DNA of 64,000 nt from Gnetum montanum (lineage: Eukaryota; Streptophyta; Gnetopsida; Gnetales; Gnetaceae), in NCBI GenBank assembly GCA_015680685.1, contig MNCI01020136.1, positions 3,366 to 67,365 of the forward strand, given 5' to 3'. This document shows positions 10,295 through 23,280 of the stretch, one piece after another. The notes under the pieces were generated by a model. That model had not been told where the DNA came from. It saw only the letters and a program-made list of their open reading frames with translations, and searched no databases. The stretch's first letter is position 1, and every line of letters begins with the position of its first letter. A program made the position numbers and the translations under genes.

Positions 10295-10908
10295 TGATGA
10301 AAAATAGAAAAGTTGTTGGACCAAATAACATTCTTAAAGAAGCTTGGAAAGCATTAGGAGATACAAGATTTTCTCAGCTAACATAATTATTTAAAAAAAA
10401 TTGAAGGATATAGAAATTCCTAACAATTGTAGAAAAAATAATATTGTTCCCATCTATATAAAAGGGATGTACAAAATTATGCACATTGTAGAAGGATTAA
10501 TCTAATTAGCTATACTATAAAGCTTTGGGAGAGATTCATAGAGTAGTATCTTAGACTTAAATCAATGGTATTGAAAACTTAAAAAACATAAAAAAAATCT
10601 ACATATGATCTCCATTAACTTGAGGAAAACATATGATAGAGTTCCTAAAGATATTATTTGTTAGGCCTTGTAGAGGAAAAACATTCCTAAGAAATATACT
10701 ACAGTGATTCAAAATATGTATGAAAGAGCTACCACTAAAATTTAAACAACTTGTAGAACAACATTTTATTTTTTATTCATAGTAAGTCTACATCAAAGGT
10801 CTATACTTAGTCTATGCTTATTGGCCACTGGAATTGATGAATTAACAAAGGAAATACAAAATGAAATGCTATAATATATGATATTTTCATATGCTACAGT
10901 ATTAGTGG
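10295..10908 (+). pseudogene. LINE reverse transcriptase, 5' part (split)
   Basis: The frame starts KNRKVVGPNNILKEAWKALG, which is the plant L1-type LINE signature (usual form K-GKAVGPDNI..E.WK.LG). Degenerate blocks follow for the nucleic-acid-binding and palm regions, including an equivalent of the AYDRVP segment. The fragment breaks off at LVD, precisely at the TSD of LTR element D, and resumes at 50899. The FADD-type catalytic box is corrupted just before the break. The 5' part of the LINE is absent, as is usual for LINE insertions. Confidence 0.75.
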
Positions 10909-11177
10909 TGATGAGCGATGGGTACCCCCTACACCCAACCATATGAATCACAAGCATTCATGCAGAATCCAATCAAATTTCATGGATGGGACTAGTTATG
11001 CATCTAGATCATTAAGCATTGATTGTATTTCGTTGTCTTCCCACTTGGACTAGTGGTAGCTTTGTCATGTATGGTTTAGCCCATAGTGAGGCATATGATT
11101 GTTGATATTGTTTGGCCTTATGCTACTCTTAATAACAATAAAGAAATCAATTATTTAAAATAATTAACAATGGAAAG
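10909..11177 (-). repeat. Element D 3' LTR, first segment
   Basis: This segment is collinear with 49895-50160 in the 5' LTR. It starts TGATGAGCGATGGGTACCCC and stops after TGGAAAG, where element C begins. The target-site copy GAAAG is 11173-11177. Confidence 0.85.
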
Positions 11178-12052
11178 TGATGAGTTTCAGTTTGTAGCAT
11201 CAACGTAGTTTGTTGCATTGACAAGGCCCCATCAAATAAGCCCCGTCGACAAGGCACCATCGACATAATCAATTGAGTCAATGTAGCCTCATCAATGCAA
11301 GGGTCTATCCCGGTCTATAAATATGAGTTACCAATTGCATTTATGGCATCAATTCTCATAGTAGTAGCAGAGCTCTTGCAGTTTGTCTATTTGAAAGTTA
11401 GAACATTTTTCCTGAGTGCCCGCAGCAGGAGTCATTGAGTGTATGGATCTTTATTGGAGCATTGTTGTACCTAAGCACAACAATGTGTGTGGCAATAAAT
11501 ACAACCTTTTTGGTAAACCTTGCAGCATTCTGGATAGATCAAATGCTTCATTTATGCATTTAATGTTTTCAATTACTTATTCAATGTTTTCCTATAATTA
11601 AGCTAATTAAGATAATTTAGTAAGATAAGCTAGATAGATTAAATACATAAGTACAACCACTTCGATCATAACATGTATTCACATGGTAATCCCAGCAATG
11701 TTATTACTTAGTATGCCTAGTAGCATAGCACTTGGTAACCCAATAGTGGATACGTGGGTTTAGAACATGTACAGAAAGTGGGATTGAATACTTATGTTAG
11801 GATTAACTAGAGGCCATTAAGTTAGTTACATTAAATTACCTTGTCTTTATCTCTATTCAAGTACCAAGACTATAAAACATAAAACTATAAAAATAATATG
11901 CCTCAATTACACTTAACCATACCATGTGCTTCACATGTGTAATTGGAAAGACAACGAATGACCTTAGGGCAAGGTTCACTGCCTAGAAGACTAATGCATT
12001 GAAAACTATAAAGTCCACGGAATTTGACCGGATCGTGCATAGACGCTTTGTA
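11178..12052 (+). repeat. Element C 5' LTR, 3'-truncated
   Basis: Aligned with the 3' LTR 43195-44075 from TGATGAGTTTC onward. Identity is lost near 12050, about 45 bp before the expected terminus, and the sequence passes directly into gag coding. A TATA motif TATAAATAT is at 11316-11324. Confidence 0.8.
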
Positions 12053-14382
12053 CCTGGGATGCTATTTCAAACTCTTAAGAACTTGGGCATTCCAGATCCT
12101 CACAAGGAATACATTTTGAATGGTTATGACACTCAAGACTATCATCCCACTAAAACACAATGCAAGCGAGAATAACATCAGGAGAAGCACCATGAGTCTA
12201 CAAAGAAAAAACATTTTACTAATCCCTTGTTCCTACTAGATTAAGATGATAATGAGGATCCTCCCTTTGAAGGTTCTCAACATGAAGATTTTTCATCCCC
12301 TGTTATTGGTAATGAGGGTGTGACCCTAAACTTGCAATTAACTATTGATAAAATAGGTTTGGAAAAAAGTGATAGTCAAGGCAGGGACTCGAGAAAACAT
12401 CATAATAGCAAAGGATCTAAGGATAGTGGTTGTAATGAGTGGAATCATGGTGGTGGACACCATGGTGGCAATGGTAATCCACTTTCCTCTTAATCCTCAT
12501 CATCCAATTCTAAACATTCCTCTTCATTTGCCTATTCTCATAGAAGCCATCGTCAAAATAATCATGATGAGGGTGATTAACGAGATAATAATGATCGTCA
12601 AGGCCATCAAGAATGTAGATGTGGTAGGAACCATCCTCGACATCATCAACAAAATCATGATGAGGAACCTCCATTGGCGGCTAGAAGTATGTTTAACATC
12701 ACAGAGGTAGTTAGAATTCTAACCAGGCATATGAAAGATAGTCAAATCAAGTGCTTAGACATTAATAATATCTTGAGATTTGAGGGGGGATAAAAATCTA
12801 ATCCACAGACACATCTACAAGCCTTCCATGATGCTTGTGCCTTACAGAACATAGAAAATAAATGGTAGAAACTCAAGCTCTTCCTAGGATACTCATCAAG
12901 GTAGCTAAAAGCTAATACTAATCCTTGGAGCTGAAATCTATTTATAGATGGAGTACCATGTTGGAGCTATTCAATGACAAATATCAAATGTACTCCAAAG
13001 TGTCTAATGTGAGGAGGCAGATCTAAGGATGAAGAAAAGGAATACATGAACCCTTGGATGCTACTATGGGCAAATATTATTCACTCTTACACCAATGCCC
13101 TAGTCGTGGTTATTCTCAGAGTAACAACTTCACCACATCATAGATGGGCTCAGAGTAGAAACCAGAAGAACTCTTGGGGTGTATGCCCAAGGAAGACTAT
13201 CTAAACTAAGAGCTCATCAAATCCAAAGGCTAATAGAGCAGGTAGTAAAAGAAGAAGGTGAGTTGTGAAAAAGGAAAAGTGTGGAATAGTATAATAGGAA
13301 CCATTCCATTAGGAAATAGGAGGTCCAATTTTGTGACGAGGAAGAGTCACCACTCAATGAAGTGGTGAACAGAGAAAACCTTGCCCATCCAAAAAACTAT
13401 TTCTAATATTTTGACAAAGGTTGATAAATTATTAAACTCTTTAGATGAAAAATTCCAAACTACCATGAAGATTGCTAAAGAATCTTAAGAGCAAAATAGT
13501 GATCATCACTATAGGAGATGAAAAGGAGTTCAACGTGCCTACCAAAGAGGTAAGGTCAAAGTTGTTGTCATAGAGAAAGTTGTAGAGACAAACTCTAAAC
13601 ATGATGCTGGTTGTGACATTTTTCAATACAAAAATCCAAAGGGATGTTACCCTATGATGTCACACTTACAAGAGTCCAGGATCTATGCATTGAATCCTCA
13701 ACTAGTATGTAGGCAAGCACCCAGATGATTACCTTATTCTTAAGGCAATTCAAGATAGTTCCACCAACAACAACAAGCTTACTACCCAAGTGGAGCTCCA
13801 CCACAACCATATGAACAATACTAGAAGTGGCATTAACCACAATTTTGGGCAATGCTACTACCAAGGTAGTAGTATCCTCACAGGAAACCATATTCATACA
13901 GGTACTATGTTCAACAACCCATCTCTTCAAGAAGTTTTGCAAGTCATGCCTCATTTCAGCATCACTATTATCCTTCAAAGTACCACCGAACACATTCACC
14001 ACCCACTTCAGGGGAGAACCCATATACATACCATCCTCTGCATCAGTTTGCACATGTCCCTCCACCCTCTACCCAGTTACCTCCTACTCCATCCATGCAG
14101 GGTGAAATCACTCCACAACTACAATAATGAAATTCCATGAGGGCTATACATTCATATCTAGCCTACTAGGCATGTGGTTTAGACAATCAATCTAGGAAAC
14201 AACCTTTTTTGACCCAATAGTCCTCCTAAACCCTCACAACCTCATGTGGCTAGCCACCCTGCATCTCTAACACCCTCATTCTCTGCATCCAACACCTTCA
14301 AGTGCCCTTCAAACCAAACATTCCCTCGAATTTGCATTGTGATGCTAACACATGCTATATTGATTGGATCAAGGCTAGCCAT
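12053..14382 (+). pseudogene. Element C gag, 5' segment
   Basis: A decayed Gag reading frame with the blocks of its relatives: DTQDYHPT (12130), a Gly/His/Ser-rich tract, RSMFNITEVVRILTRH, NNILRFEGG, then HLQAFHDACALQNIENKW at the start of the retrotransposon-gag domain. A degenerate zinc-knuckle-like motif (CDIFQYKNPKGC) lies near 13617. A Tyr/Pro-rich C-terminal region follows (about 13760-14100). Gag normally forms the particle that packages element RNA. Many stops and shifts occur. The frame is broken at 14382 by element E1 and resumes at 24271. Confidence 0.7.
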
Positions 14383-15200
14383 TGATGAGCAATGAGGTAC
14401 CCCTACGCCCAACCATACGAATACAAGCATTCACGCACAATCTGCTCAATTTCCAAAGACTAAGTGCATATGCGCCTTCATAAAACAAGGATGGGTTAGC
14501 GATCGTTATCTTCCCAAGCTTACTCGTATAGCATGATTGTATGGTTAAGTAAACTTGAGGCATATGATTTTTATGCTTTTTCATGTTTTATGTCCTAGTG
14601 TTAAAAAGGGAGAAATGAAAGAATTTAATAACTAAATTAATTTAACTAGACAACTAGGCTCTAACTAGTCCTAACACCAGCATCCATTCCCACTTGCCGT
14701 ACACATCCTAAACTAGTGTAACACTGCTAGGATTACTAAACGCTAATCAATACTAGGTTACCAAGTGTTCCATGTATGCTCAAAGTGGTCATACTGAGTG
14801 CGCTTACTTGTTGAAAATTAACAAATCAATAAAAGCAACATCAATTAACTAATGAAAGCATTAAAGAATTGTAAATAGCATTAAGGGTGAGAGATAAGCT
14901 ATTTTGAATGCTACAAGGTTTATCACAAAGTTCATCTTTATTTCCAAACATAAGGTGTGCTCAAGTACACAATGCTTGAATAAAGATCCGTTCACTTTAT
15001 GACTCCTACTGTGGGCACTCAAAAATAATTCTAACTTTGAGAGGGAGAAACTGCAAGAGTTTTGGTAAGGGACTAAGAACTAACTACCAAACCAAGTGCT
15101 CCTACCTCTTATTTATAAGCAATGAGACAGGTCCCAATATTGCATGTCCAATATCGCATGGAAAGATTCGATACCACGGACTCAATATCAAGGCTCATCA
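14383..15200 (-). repeat. E1 3' LTR
   Basis: This 818-bp repeat is collinear with 23426-24270. It starts TGATGAGCAATGAGGTACCC and ends AAGGCTCATCA on +. The - strand TATA (TATAAATAA) is at 15109-15118. Confidence 0.9.
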
Positions 15201-15236
15201 TACCCCCACGGTTGAATAAAAACTCATCCTTGAGTT
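15201..15236 (-). promoter_or_regulatory. E1 polypurine tract and conserved leader
   Basis: On - the text runs ACTCAAGGATGAGTTTTTAT, then a short variable part, then GTGGGGGTA directly against the LTR. The purine run primes plus-strand synthesis. The adjoining box is conserved in E2, C, D and E. Confidence 0.75.
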
Positions 15237-17060
15237 CCTTACAAAATATTGGAAAGGTATGGGATTATTGACTGAATGAAAACTAATGATGACATGGGAT
15301 GACAAACTCAGAGTGCACAAGGAACAGATCAACAAATATATTACAACATTGGTGTTCATGTCCATTGTTGTGAACACTATACATATATGACATTCAGACC
15401 CTCATTTGATAGCTTAGAGAGAGAGAGAAAGAGAAAATGAGGTGCATTGTTGCTGATGTCAAAACTATGCACACCATTGTTCATCCATAGCTACATGTCC
15501 AAACTTGTTCCTTGTGTAAACACTCCAGCTCCAGTCCATTCTAAGTGATCCCTCTTATCCTAGTCCATTTTTTGTATAATTGCCATTTGCACACACAACA
15601 CACTCATGGATTAGCAAGGGTAGATAAAACCTAATGTAGCTGATACCTTGCCTCGATATAAAGCACATTGGCTAGGTTGTGGGTATGCTAGATATTAGGT
15701 GAGAGGTTTATGAATGATAACTACCCAAGGTGTAGGGGTAAGATAATTATGGAATGAAAAAATTTGTGACAGGGCCCCCATGAGTAAGAGCAAACCTCTG
15801 GTATCAATAGGGTGGAAAAATTTTAAAGAACAAGAAGAATATGAGAAAAAACAATGGTGAAGCCAATAAAAAAAAGTAAAAACAGATTTCATTGATGGGG
15901 TGCATTAGAAATAGTTGATTGTGAGAAATGTTGAAGGGAAAGTGCTTCATAATTGCACCAAAAAGGAATGCCAGTGGGTCCTCCCCAAAGTAGGCTCATG
16001 CCCTAAATGCCCTGACAATCCTACAAAGCAAAGAGTCTGTAGGCTCTCAGAATGACACATGGAAACAATGGTTAAAAACTTACCCATAAGTCTTTTACCA
16101 AAGACTGACAATGTGTTAACCAAGATATAGACTCATTGTAAATCTAGCAATGAGATGGAATGTGAAAAGCAATATGGAAAGAGTGGAGAGAATGGGATGG
16201 AGTCCTAGAATTAAGGTAGTGTAAAGTCCCTTGTGTAATATGTGGTTAAGGTGACTTAATAAAATTCTTTCCAAATCCAAATTCAACTATCGACATCCAG
16301 TGACCTCACATCAACACAGTTGACCAACCCATCCTCCCAAAGTAATAAGAATGCATCCACAGAGTTACCACCATCCCAACAAGAGAAGAAGCAGGAAGTG
16401 AAAAAGGGCCTTAGTTAGAGGGAACCTTCAGGCATGGATAACATGTCTTTCCTATAGCCCATGTTTCTCTATTATGTCTAAGGGGTGTGCTTTGAATTCT
16501 TACCAATTATTTTTTTTTTTTTTTTTGGAATGTGAAAGTCACACCATGCAAAGACTTATTTGATTTAGTCAACTCTCTGAGATTTGGTCAAGAGTGGGAT
16601 GGCAGAAAACCTATGAAAAACATCCAAGTATCCAAGAGAATAGCCAGCACGAATGTGTCGAATCCCCTTAACATCACACCCTTTTCCATCCATTTGAATC
16701 TTTCCTTGGTTCGAAGAGTACTAAGGCATCAATTCATTAATAAGTTTTCTTAGAAAAGGGATAGTACATTTCCAAAAAATGGAGACCATAAAGTTGCATG
16801 GATAATTAGGTGACATGGACTCATTACCTGTTTTATCAAAAGAAACCATATCTTAGCATCAACATTGAAAGTCAAAGGTAAAAACCAAACATTAGCAATC
16901 AACACTTATTATAATGCAACCCACCATCCTAAGCACTTATTATGTGACGAATAAGAATAAATCAAACAAAGAAATAGTAAAAATGTTAATGATGGTATAA
17001 AACAAAAATAAGTCATGATAAAAAATGTATAAAACAAAAATGTGTAAAAGCAAAGGAACT
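15237..17060 (-). other. E1 non-coding spacer between pol and 3' LTR
   Basis: No coding region is seen. It includes one copy of a block (about 16478-16560, containing AAGACTTATTTG and TCTAAGGGGTGTGCTTTGAA) that is single-copy in E1, E2 and D but tandemly amplified in C. A run of 17 T lies at 16510-16526. The corresponding spacer is about 1.7-1.8 kb in E2 and C. Confidence 0.6.
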
Positions 17061-18380
17061 GAGAGCTTAGAATGGTTAGGATTGGTGGCCATCTCCCCCA
17101 TGATTGAGTTGGAAGGAGGAGATTTGAAATAATGAGCAAGGTTGTCCACCAACAAAGGTAGTATTAGTATTGGCTATTTTAGGCTCATGGAAGGGCTTGG
17201 TTTGCTTGATGTTGACCAATAACTCCTTATTCAGGCTTTCAAGAATGTAGATCATCATGTCCCCTAAAGGAAAGGTTTCATGAATGATATAAGGTCCTTC
17301 CCACAACATTTGAAATTTAGTTCATTGGGGTACATGTGTGGTATTCCAATAAAGAACCTTATCTCCCAGTTGGTATTTGACCTTCCTAATCCTTAGGTCA
17401 TGACGTTGTTTGTTAAAGGCCTTGTGTAGTTTGTTAGATAATAGGGTAGCTAATCAATTTTCATCTAGCAAGTTAAGGTTCATTAGCCGTTCTTTTTGTG
17501 CTAGATTGAGGTCAAGGTTAAGGTCACATGTTGTGGATAGTGAATGGAGCTTCTCTTGAATAGGAAGTGTCCAAAGTTTACTATACACTAACTCATAGAG
17601 AGGGTAGCCTATAGGGAGTTTCCATGTGGAGCGGTATGCCCAAAGAGCATCATTCAATTTGGTGACCCAATCTTGCCTATACTTGCTAATGGTTCATGTC
17701 AATATTTTTGTGATCTCCCTATTGGTGACCTCAACTTGACTATTCACTTGAGGATGATATGGTGCAGTCAATTTGTGCTCAACTCCTAAGTGTTACATTA
17801 ACTTTCAAAACATCAAACCTATAAAGTGTGTACCATTGTTAGAATTAAGTGCACAAGGCATGCCAAACTTGTTTATGATTTGTTGTTAAACAAATCGTGT
17901 AGCGATAAATGATGTACAGTCTGTCATAGTGGCTATTTTTTCTCACTTCGTAAAATAGTGAACAGCGACAACAATGTAGGCTTTTCCATTAGAAATTGGT
18001 GTAATAGGCCCCATAAAAAAAATTCTCCATATGTCGAAGGGTTCTAAAGGTTCAATCCATTATTGTGGACCCTCCATTCTAGCCATCATTCCCCCATCAC
18101 ATTGGTAGCACCCACAAGATTGGATGAAATGATGAGTGCCTCAAAACAATGTAGGCCAATAATATCCTACAAACAAGATTTTTATGGTTGTTCATCTTCC
18201 CATGTAATAACCACCACAAGGGCCCTCATGAGCATCTTGGAGAACTTGTAATTGATCTACATTGAGAACACACCATCGAACCAAGCCATCAGGACATACC
18301 TTATAAAGATGTTCATTGATTTCCATGGAATATTTGGCTCAGTGAAGAAACTGTTATTTCTTTTTTAACATCTAACCCTC
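17061..18380 (-). pseudogene. E1 integrase
   Basis: On - the zinc-binding region (about 18300-18090), the catalytic core (about 18050-17640) and the C-terminal domain (17309-17076) follow the RNase H. The C-terminus reads LWEGPYIIHETFPLGDMMIY, KPFHEPKIA, then QISSFQLNHGGDGH, a tail conserved in E2 and C. The core is shifted and stopped repeatedly, so it is not functional. Confidence 0.75.
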
Positions 18381-19800
18381 ATGGTGTCTCTTGTGTAAGT
18401 AGATAAGTGAGAATTCTACTATACCAATTTTTATTAGTGGGTAAGTGATTATTTATCACACCTACAAAGAAGAGTTCATTAGGGAAACAATCATAAATTG
18501 GATATTCATCCTCTTTGTTGTCCCATTGCAATCAAGATAAATGATCAGCAACAACATTCTTGGTGCCTTTATGATCATTCATCATAAGATCAAACTCTTG
18601 TAAGATCACGAGCCATCGTATGATGCGAGGGCTCATCATTGGTTTATTCATTAGGAATCAAATTGCACTACGATCTATATGTACAAATATCTTATAGCCT
18701 AATACATAGTGCCTAAATTTTTCTAGTGCAAACACCATAGCCATTAATTCTTTTTCTGTTGTGGTGTAATTGAGTTGTGCACCAATGATACTTTGACTTG
18801 CACAGTGGATGTAATAGGGACATTTTTGATCATCTAACTATGTAAGTGTAGCTCCTAAGGCAAAGTTGGATGCATCAGTCATTATGTGGAATGATTTGGA
18901 CCAGTCAAGAGCTTGTAGAATAGGCATTTCTACAAGCTTCTATTTTAAGGTTTGGAAGGCTAGCTCACATTCCTTGGTCCATTCAAAAGGTACGTCCTTC
19001 TTTGTTAGATCTACCAAAGGTTTCACAATCCTTGAAAAGTTCTCAATGAAGCATCTATAATAGCCAATATGTCCAAGGAATGATCGAATGTCTTTTACAA
19101 TTTTAGGTTGCTAAGTCATTCCTTGGATGACCTTAATCTTTTTAGGATCTACTTCTATCCTCATTTGTGAAATCTTTTGCCCTAATACAACACCTTCTTT
19201 GACCATTAAATGGATTTTTTGCCAATTGAGCCTTAAGTTGATTTCTACACATCATTTCAGTACCTACTCTAATCGGTCTAATGCTTGTTCGAAGTCTACT
19301 CCATAGGTGGAGAAATCATCCATAAAGGCCTCCACACCATTTCCTATTTGCTACTAAAAGATACTTAGAACCAAATGTTGAAACATTGCTAGGGCATTAC
19401 ACAAGCCAAACAGCATCTTCTTATATGCAAATGTCCCCCAAGGACTTGTGAATGTAGTCTTGGCTTGGTCTTTTAGTGTTATTTGAATTTGATTATAGCC
19501 ATTGTAGCCATCTAGAAAACTATAGTAGCAATGCCCTGCAATGGTATCTAAGACTTGGTCGATGAATGGCAATTAGAAGTGGTTGTTAAATGTTGCCATG
19601 TTCAGCAGCCTAAAGTCTATACACATCCTCCATTTACTTCCCTTTTTGGGCACAATGACTAATGGACTAATCCATTCACTATCAGCAATGGGATAGATAA
19701 ACCTAGCTTTTAGAAGTTGTTCAATTTCTTCTTTAACCACTTTCTTAAGCTTTGGGTTCAGTCATCTTTGCGATTGTCATTGAAGTTTCATGGAAGGGTA
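18381..19800 (-). pseudogene. E1 reverse transcriptase and RNase H
   Basis: Clear RT blocks on -: SEWISPLVIVPKKGSKWRMC, FIDQVLDTIAGHCYYSFLDG, GYNQIQI, FGLCNALAMFQ, then the catalytic-site segment AFMDDFSTYG (about 19325). Next comes SFLGHIGYYRCFIENFS, and the RNase H block (DASNFALGA, QLNYTTTEKELMA). The FMDDFS-YG form and overall spacing match the Athila lineage of Ty3/gypsy. Several stops disrupt it, for example TAG in place of Gln before QIGNG. Confidence 0.85.
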
Positions 19801-19879
19801 AGTGTAAATTCTATGTTGGCATATCCTAGGATCTATTCTAGTTAATTTGAGATATGACCAAGAAAAGGCTTTCAACCAT

Positions 19880-20160
19880 TTGTTTACCATTTTCAACAAT
19901 CTTTCTTTTTTTTTGAGGAGTGAGCTTTAACACTAATGGTTACTGACTTTCCATTTTTGAGAAATGTATACTCCATACCAGTCGGCAACATTTTTAACTC
20001 AAGGGGATTTTTCTTGAACTCATTAGGGATTTCCAACTTCCCCCAGTTGATATTTTTGATATTAGGGCTTGAAAGTTGGCAATGGACTTGCTCTAATGTA
20101 TCTATGCCATCAATGTAGGTGTAAGTCAAGCTCTCAGTTGGTTCCATGCATATAGTTGAA
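19880..20160 (-). pseudogene. E1 protease-RT linker
   Basis: An open stretch of about 84 codons reads MEPTESLTYTYIDGIDTLEQ, then LELKMLPTGMEYTFLKNGKS. The part LKxLPxxxEYxFL precedes RT in Athila-type polyproteins. It is equally recognisable in C (24905-25110) and E2 (36050-35700). Confidence 0.65.
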
Positions 20161-20314
20161 TCATTCTCTTGGCTAGCTGTTAGCCACTGGGTGCCTTCCT
20201 ATCTTGTGGTTGCTGCATACTGACATCTTTGTATGTTAGTTATTGGTGCACACTGGTTGCATGTAGGCAATGTTAAATGTTGTACAAACCAGGACTTCTA
20301 CATGCAATTACACC

Positions 20315-20720
20315 CTAGTCACTGTATACGATGCATGGAACTTTCTTATTCTCAATCTTTTCAAATGTATTTTCCTTTGATATTTCTAAGGAAAGATCAC
20401 ATATTCCTAGGCACGCATCAATTATGCTTAGCCATGCTCTTCCCATTATGATTGGGAAGTCCCCCTTACAGTTGTTGACTTGAATCACTAGAAAATCAGC
20501 TGGATACGACCACCCAAAAATAGTGGTGAAAATGCCCTCCACTAGTCCTAATGGGATAGTGATGGATTGGTCTGCCAACTCTAAACGTATGTTACTCTTT
20601 TTTAATGGAGGTAGGTTCCAGACTTTATACATTTCTTATGAGATTAAGTTAACACCAAAACCTAAATCCAAAAGAGCCTTACAAGGTTCATTCCCAGTGA
20701 TTTGCAAATATATAAGAGGA
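20315..20720 (-). pseudogene. E1 aspartic protease
   Basis: On - the active-site region reads CKALLDLGFGVNLIS. DLG is the usual Asp-X-Gly variant of Athila proteases. It is followed by LPPLKKSNIRLELADQSITI, PLGLVEGIF and DFPIIMGRAWLS, the hydrophobic-Gly-Arg block near the domain end. The protease would process Gag-Pol. A stop lies shortly after the active site, so the copy is dead. Confidence 0.75.
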
Positions 20721-23280
20721 CTTCCAAGATCAGAGAATTTCCTAGGAAGGTTGCCAGCTTTAATCTAACTAGTAATTGCATGAGTTAACATGACTGTGTG
20801 CGTTAAGTGCGGTCTTTGGTTTGAAGAAAGCTCTGAAGACTCACATGGTGGTGAGGCATTTGGAGAATTTTCCACTTGTGGTTGCAAGGACTTAGTTGAA
20901 CTGTTGGTTCTAAAGCAAGGTCTCTTCTTCATGTGGTTGTCTGAACCAATAGTAGGTTGAGGGTTGATAGCCCTTGTAGCATTACGTTGTTGCGGTTGGG
21001 TAGGTAGCTCACCCTGCATAACTAGAGTGGGTGGTAATGGGACTAAGGGTGGAAGAGGTGTAGTCGGATGAGAAGGATAGTACGTTTGTGAATCCTCTCC
21101 TCTAGGAGAAGGAGTTCTATAGTACTCGTGGATTTGGTGGTGAGACTAAGGAGTAACGTGACTAGTAGAGTCACATGGAGAGATTGGCTACTGCACATAG
21201 TATCCATATGGGTTAGGTTAACAATAAGCATATTGTTGACATGGTGGTGGCATTCCCCATGATTTTGGGTGTTGCTACTATTGATACTATTCATGTGGTT
21301 GTGGTGGAGTTCCACTTGGATAATATGTCAAAGGTTGGTGGAACTGTCTTAGGCTACCTTAAGGATAAGGTAACCTTTAGGGTGTTTGTCATCTATTTAA
21401 TCATGGGTTTAGTGTGTACACCCTAAACTCCTACAAATGTGAGATTACTGGGCAACATCCCTTAGGATGATCATATTGACATATCTCACATTCACCATCA
21501 TTGTCTATATCCGAATCCACAACCTCTTCAATGATGGTAGCTTTGCCCTTACCTTTGTTACATGAATATTCAGTTTTTTTCTTTTCTCTTCTTTCTTGAT
21601 CACTAACTGGTTTCCTAGACTCTTCTACTATTTTGAAAATGGTTTGAAATCTATTATCTAAGGAGTCCCACATTTGGTCCACCTTTACCAATACTTCTGA
21701 TGCATGTTTTTGAATGGACAAGATTTTCCTACTCACCATCTCTTCAAGTGGTGACTCTTCTTCATCCTCACAAAATCTAACTCCCTTCTTTTGGAGGAAA
21801 GGATCTCTATTGTATTCCTCTGCACTCTCTCTTTTCCTTCACTCACCTTCCTCCTTGGCAACTTACTCCAACAATCTTTACTTGATGGGCTCTAAGCTCA
21901 AATAGTCTTCCTTGGGCATATGTCCTAAGGGTTCTTCATGTTTCATGCATATGTCTATCTATGAGATGGTGTAGTTGTTCCCTCTGCGAGTGACCATGGC
22001 TAGGGCAACGATGTACTAATGCATAATATCGACCCATGGCGGCACCCAAGCGTTTGTGTCCTTGTTTTCATTCTTGGATTTTCTTTTGCAGGTTGGACAC
22101 TCAGGAGTATGTTTTATGCTTATCATTGAATAGTCCTAACATGGTACTCCATTGGGGAATGAACTCCAGTTCTAAGGATCAACACTAGCTTTCCACTTCC
22201 TTGATAAATGTCTATGGAAATAACTTGAGTTTTTGCCACTCATTCCCTATGTTTTGCAAGGCACATGCATCATGAAATGCTTGCAAATGATTTTGAGGAT
22301 TAGTGTTGTATCCCCCTTCAAATCATGGGATATTATTCATGTCCAATCTTTTAATCCTACTTTCTTTTTGGTGCCTTGTTGGGATTCTAACTACCTCAGT
22401 TATATCTAGCATACTTCAGGTAGTGAGTAGGGATTCATCGTGATCATATTCTCTATGATTTCTATGATGCCTATGTTGTTCCCTACTCTCCCTCCTTTCG
22501 CGGTGTGTTTCTCTAGAATGCCCTAATCACCTTTCTCAACTGTTTTGTCTATTATTCCTATTTCGCCTACCATTATCCTCAGGGTCTTTCCCTCTATGAC
22601 CACATTCTGATCCTGAAGGAGAGGGAAAAGGAGATGATGGAGGTGAAGATGGAGGAGGACCATCACCATGATGGTGCCTGCTTCCTTCTCTTCGGTGGTT
22701 GCAACCTTGATCACAGTTATTATCAGAATGTCCATCTTTGTCATGTGTTCATGTTCCTTTTTTGTACCCTTTGTGTCCATTGGTACTAGAATCTAGGTTA
22801 TGGATAGTTCAGTGAAGATTCTAATACACAATCCCTTGACCGAAGTCAATGGGAGGAACATCATTGTGTGGAAGACCTCCTGAGGTAGCTTCACCACCCT
22901 CATATTCACCTATGACATATGGGACAGTCAACGACCACTTCCCCTTCATAGATTTATGATGTCTCTCCTATTGTAAGTCCCTTTGATGTTGTGTGTTTGT
23001 GAGTTCATACTCTCTTGAGTTGTGTTCATGTGAGAGCATGAAGAAGTATGCTTGGGACTAAATAATCAGGAGGTAACACTATGTTCCCTTCTAAATCATG
23101 CCAATGCAATTGTTCATCCTATTGGAGGATAAAGGTAAAGTTTGGTATATAGTCATAGGGATGAACGTATACCACACAAAACTGTTGGGGCACTGGCGAG
23201 TCATCATGTGTACTATGCCTCTGATTGTTCGTTGTGTCAGACCTAGGCAATGAAACACTCTCATAAGAAGAAGGATACAT
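20721..23280 (-). pseudogene. E1 gag
   Basis: The likely start is the ATG complement at 23278-23280 (MYPSSYESVSLPRSDTTNNQ), about 125 bp downstream of the primer-binding site. E2 and D gags also begin at a comparable distance with M-S-S-S. Blocks in order: FTFIL, LHWHDLEGNIVLPPD, a Ser/Pro-rich tract (about 22700-22560), the gag core NTNPQNHLQAFHDACALQNI (about 22320), YYALVHRCPSHGHS, a zinc-knuckle-like CEICQYDHPKGCCPVISHL (21490-21431) and a Tyr/Pro-rich tail. Stops are frequent. Confidence 0.75.

Noticed and set aside
12369-12710. 113-codon + strand frame rich in Ile, Met and Val
   Set aside because: It is in a different frame from the Gag reading, which shows the family blocks. The Ile/Met bias comes from AT-rich codons read out of frame.
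13652-14065. 137-codon - strand open frame
   Set aside because: It is antisense to the Tyr/Pro-rich tail of element C gag. The same antisense pattern appears in the E1 and E2 gags.
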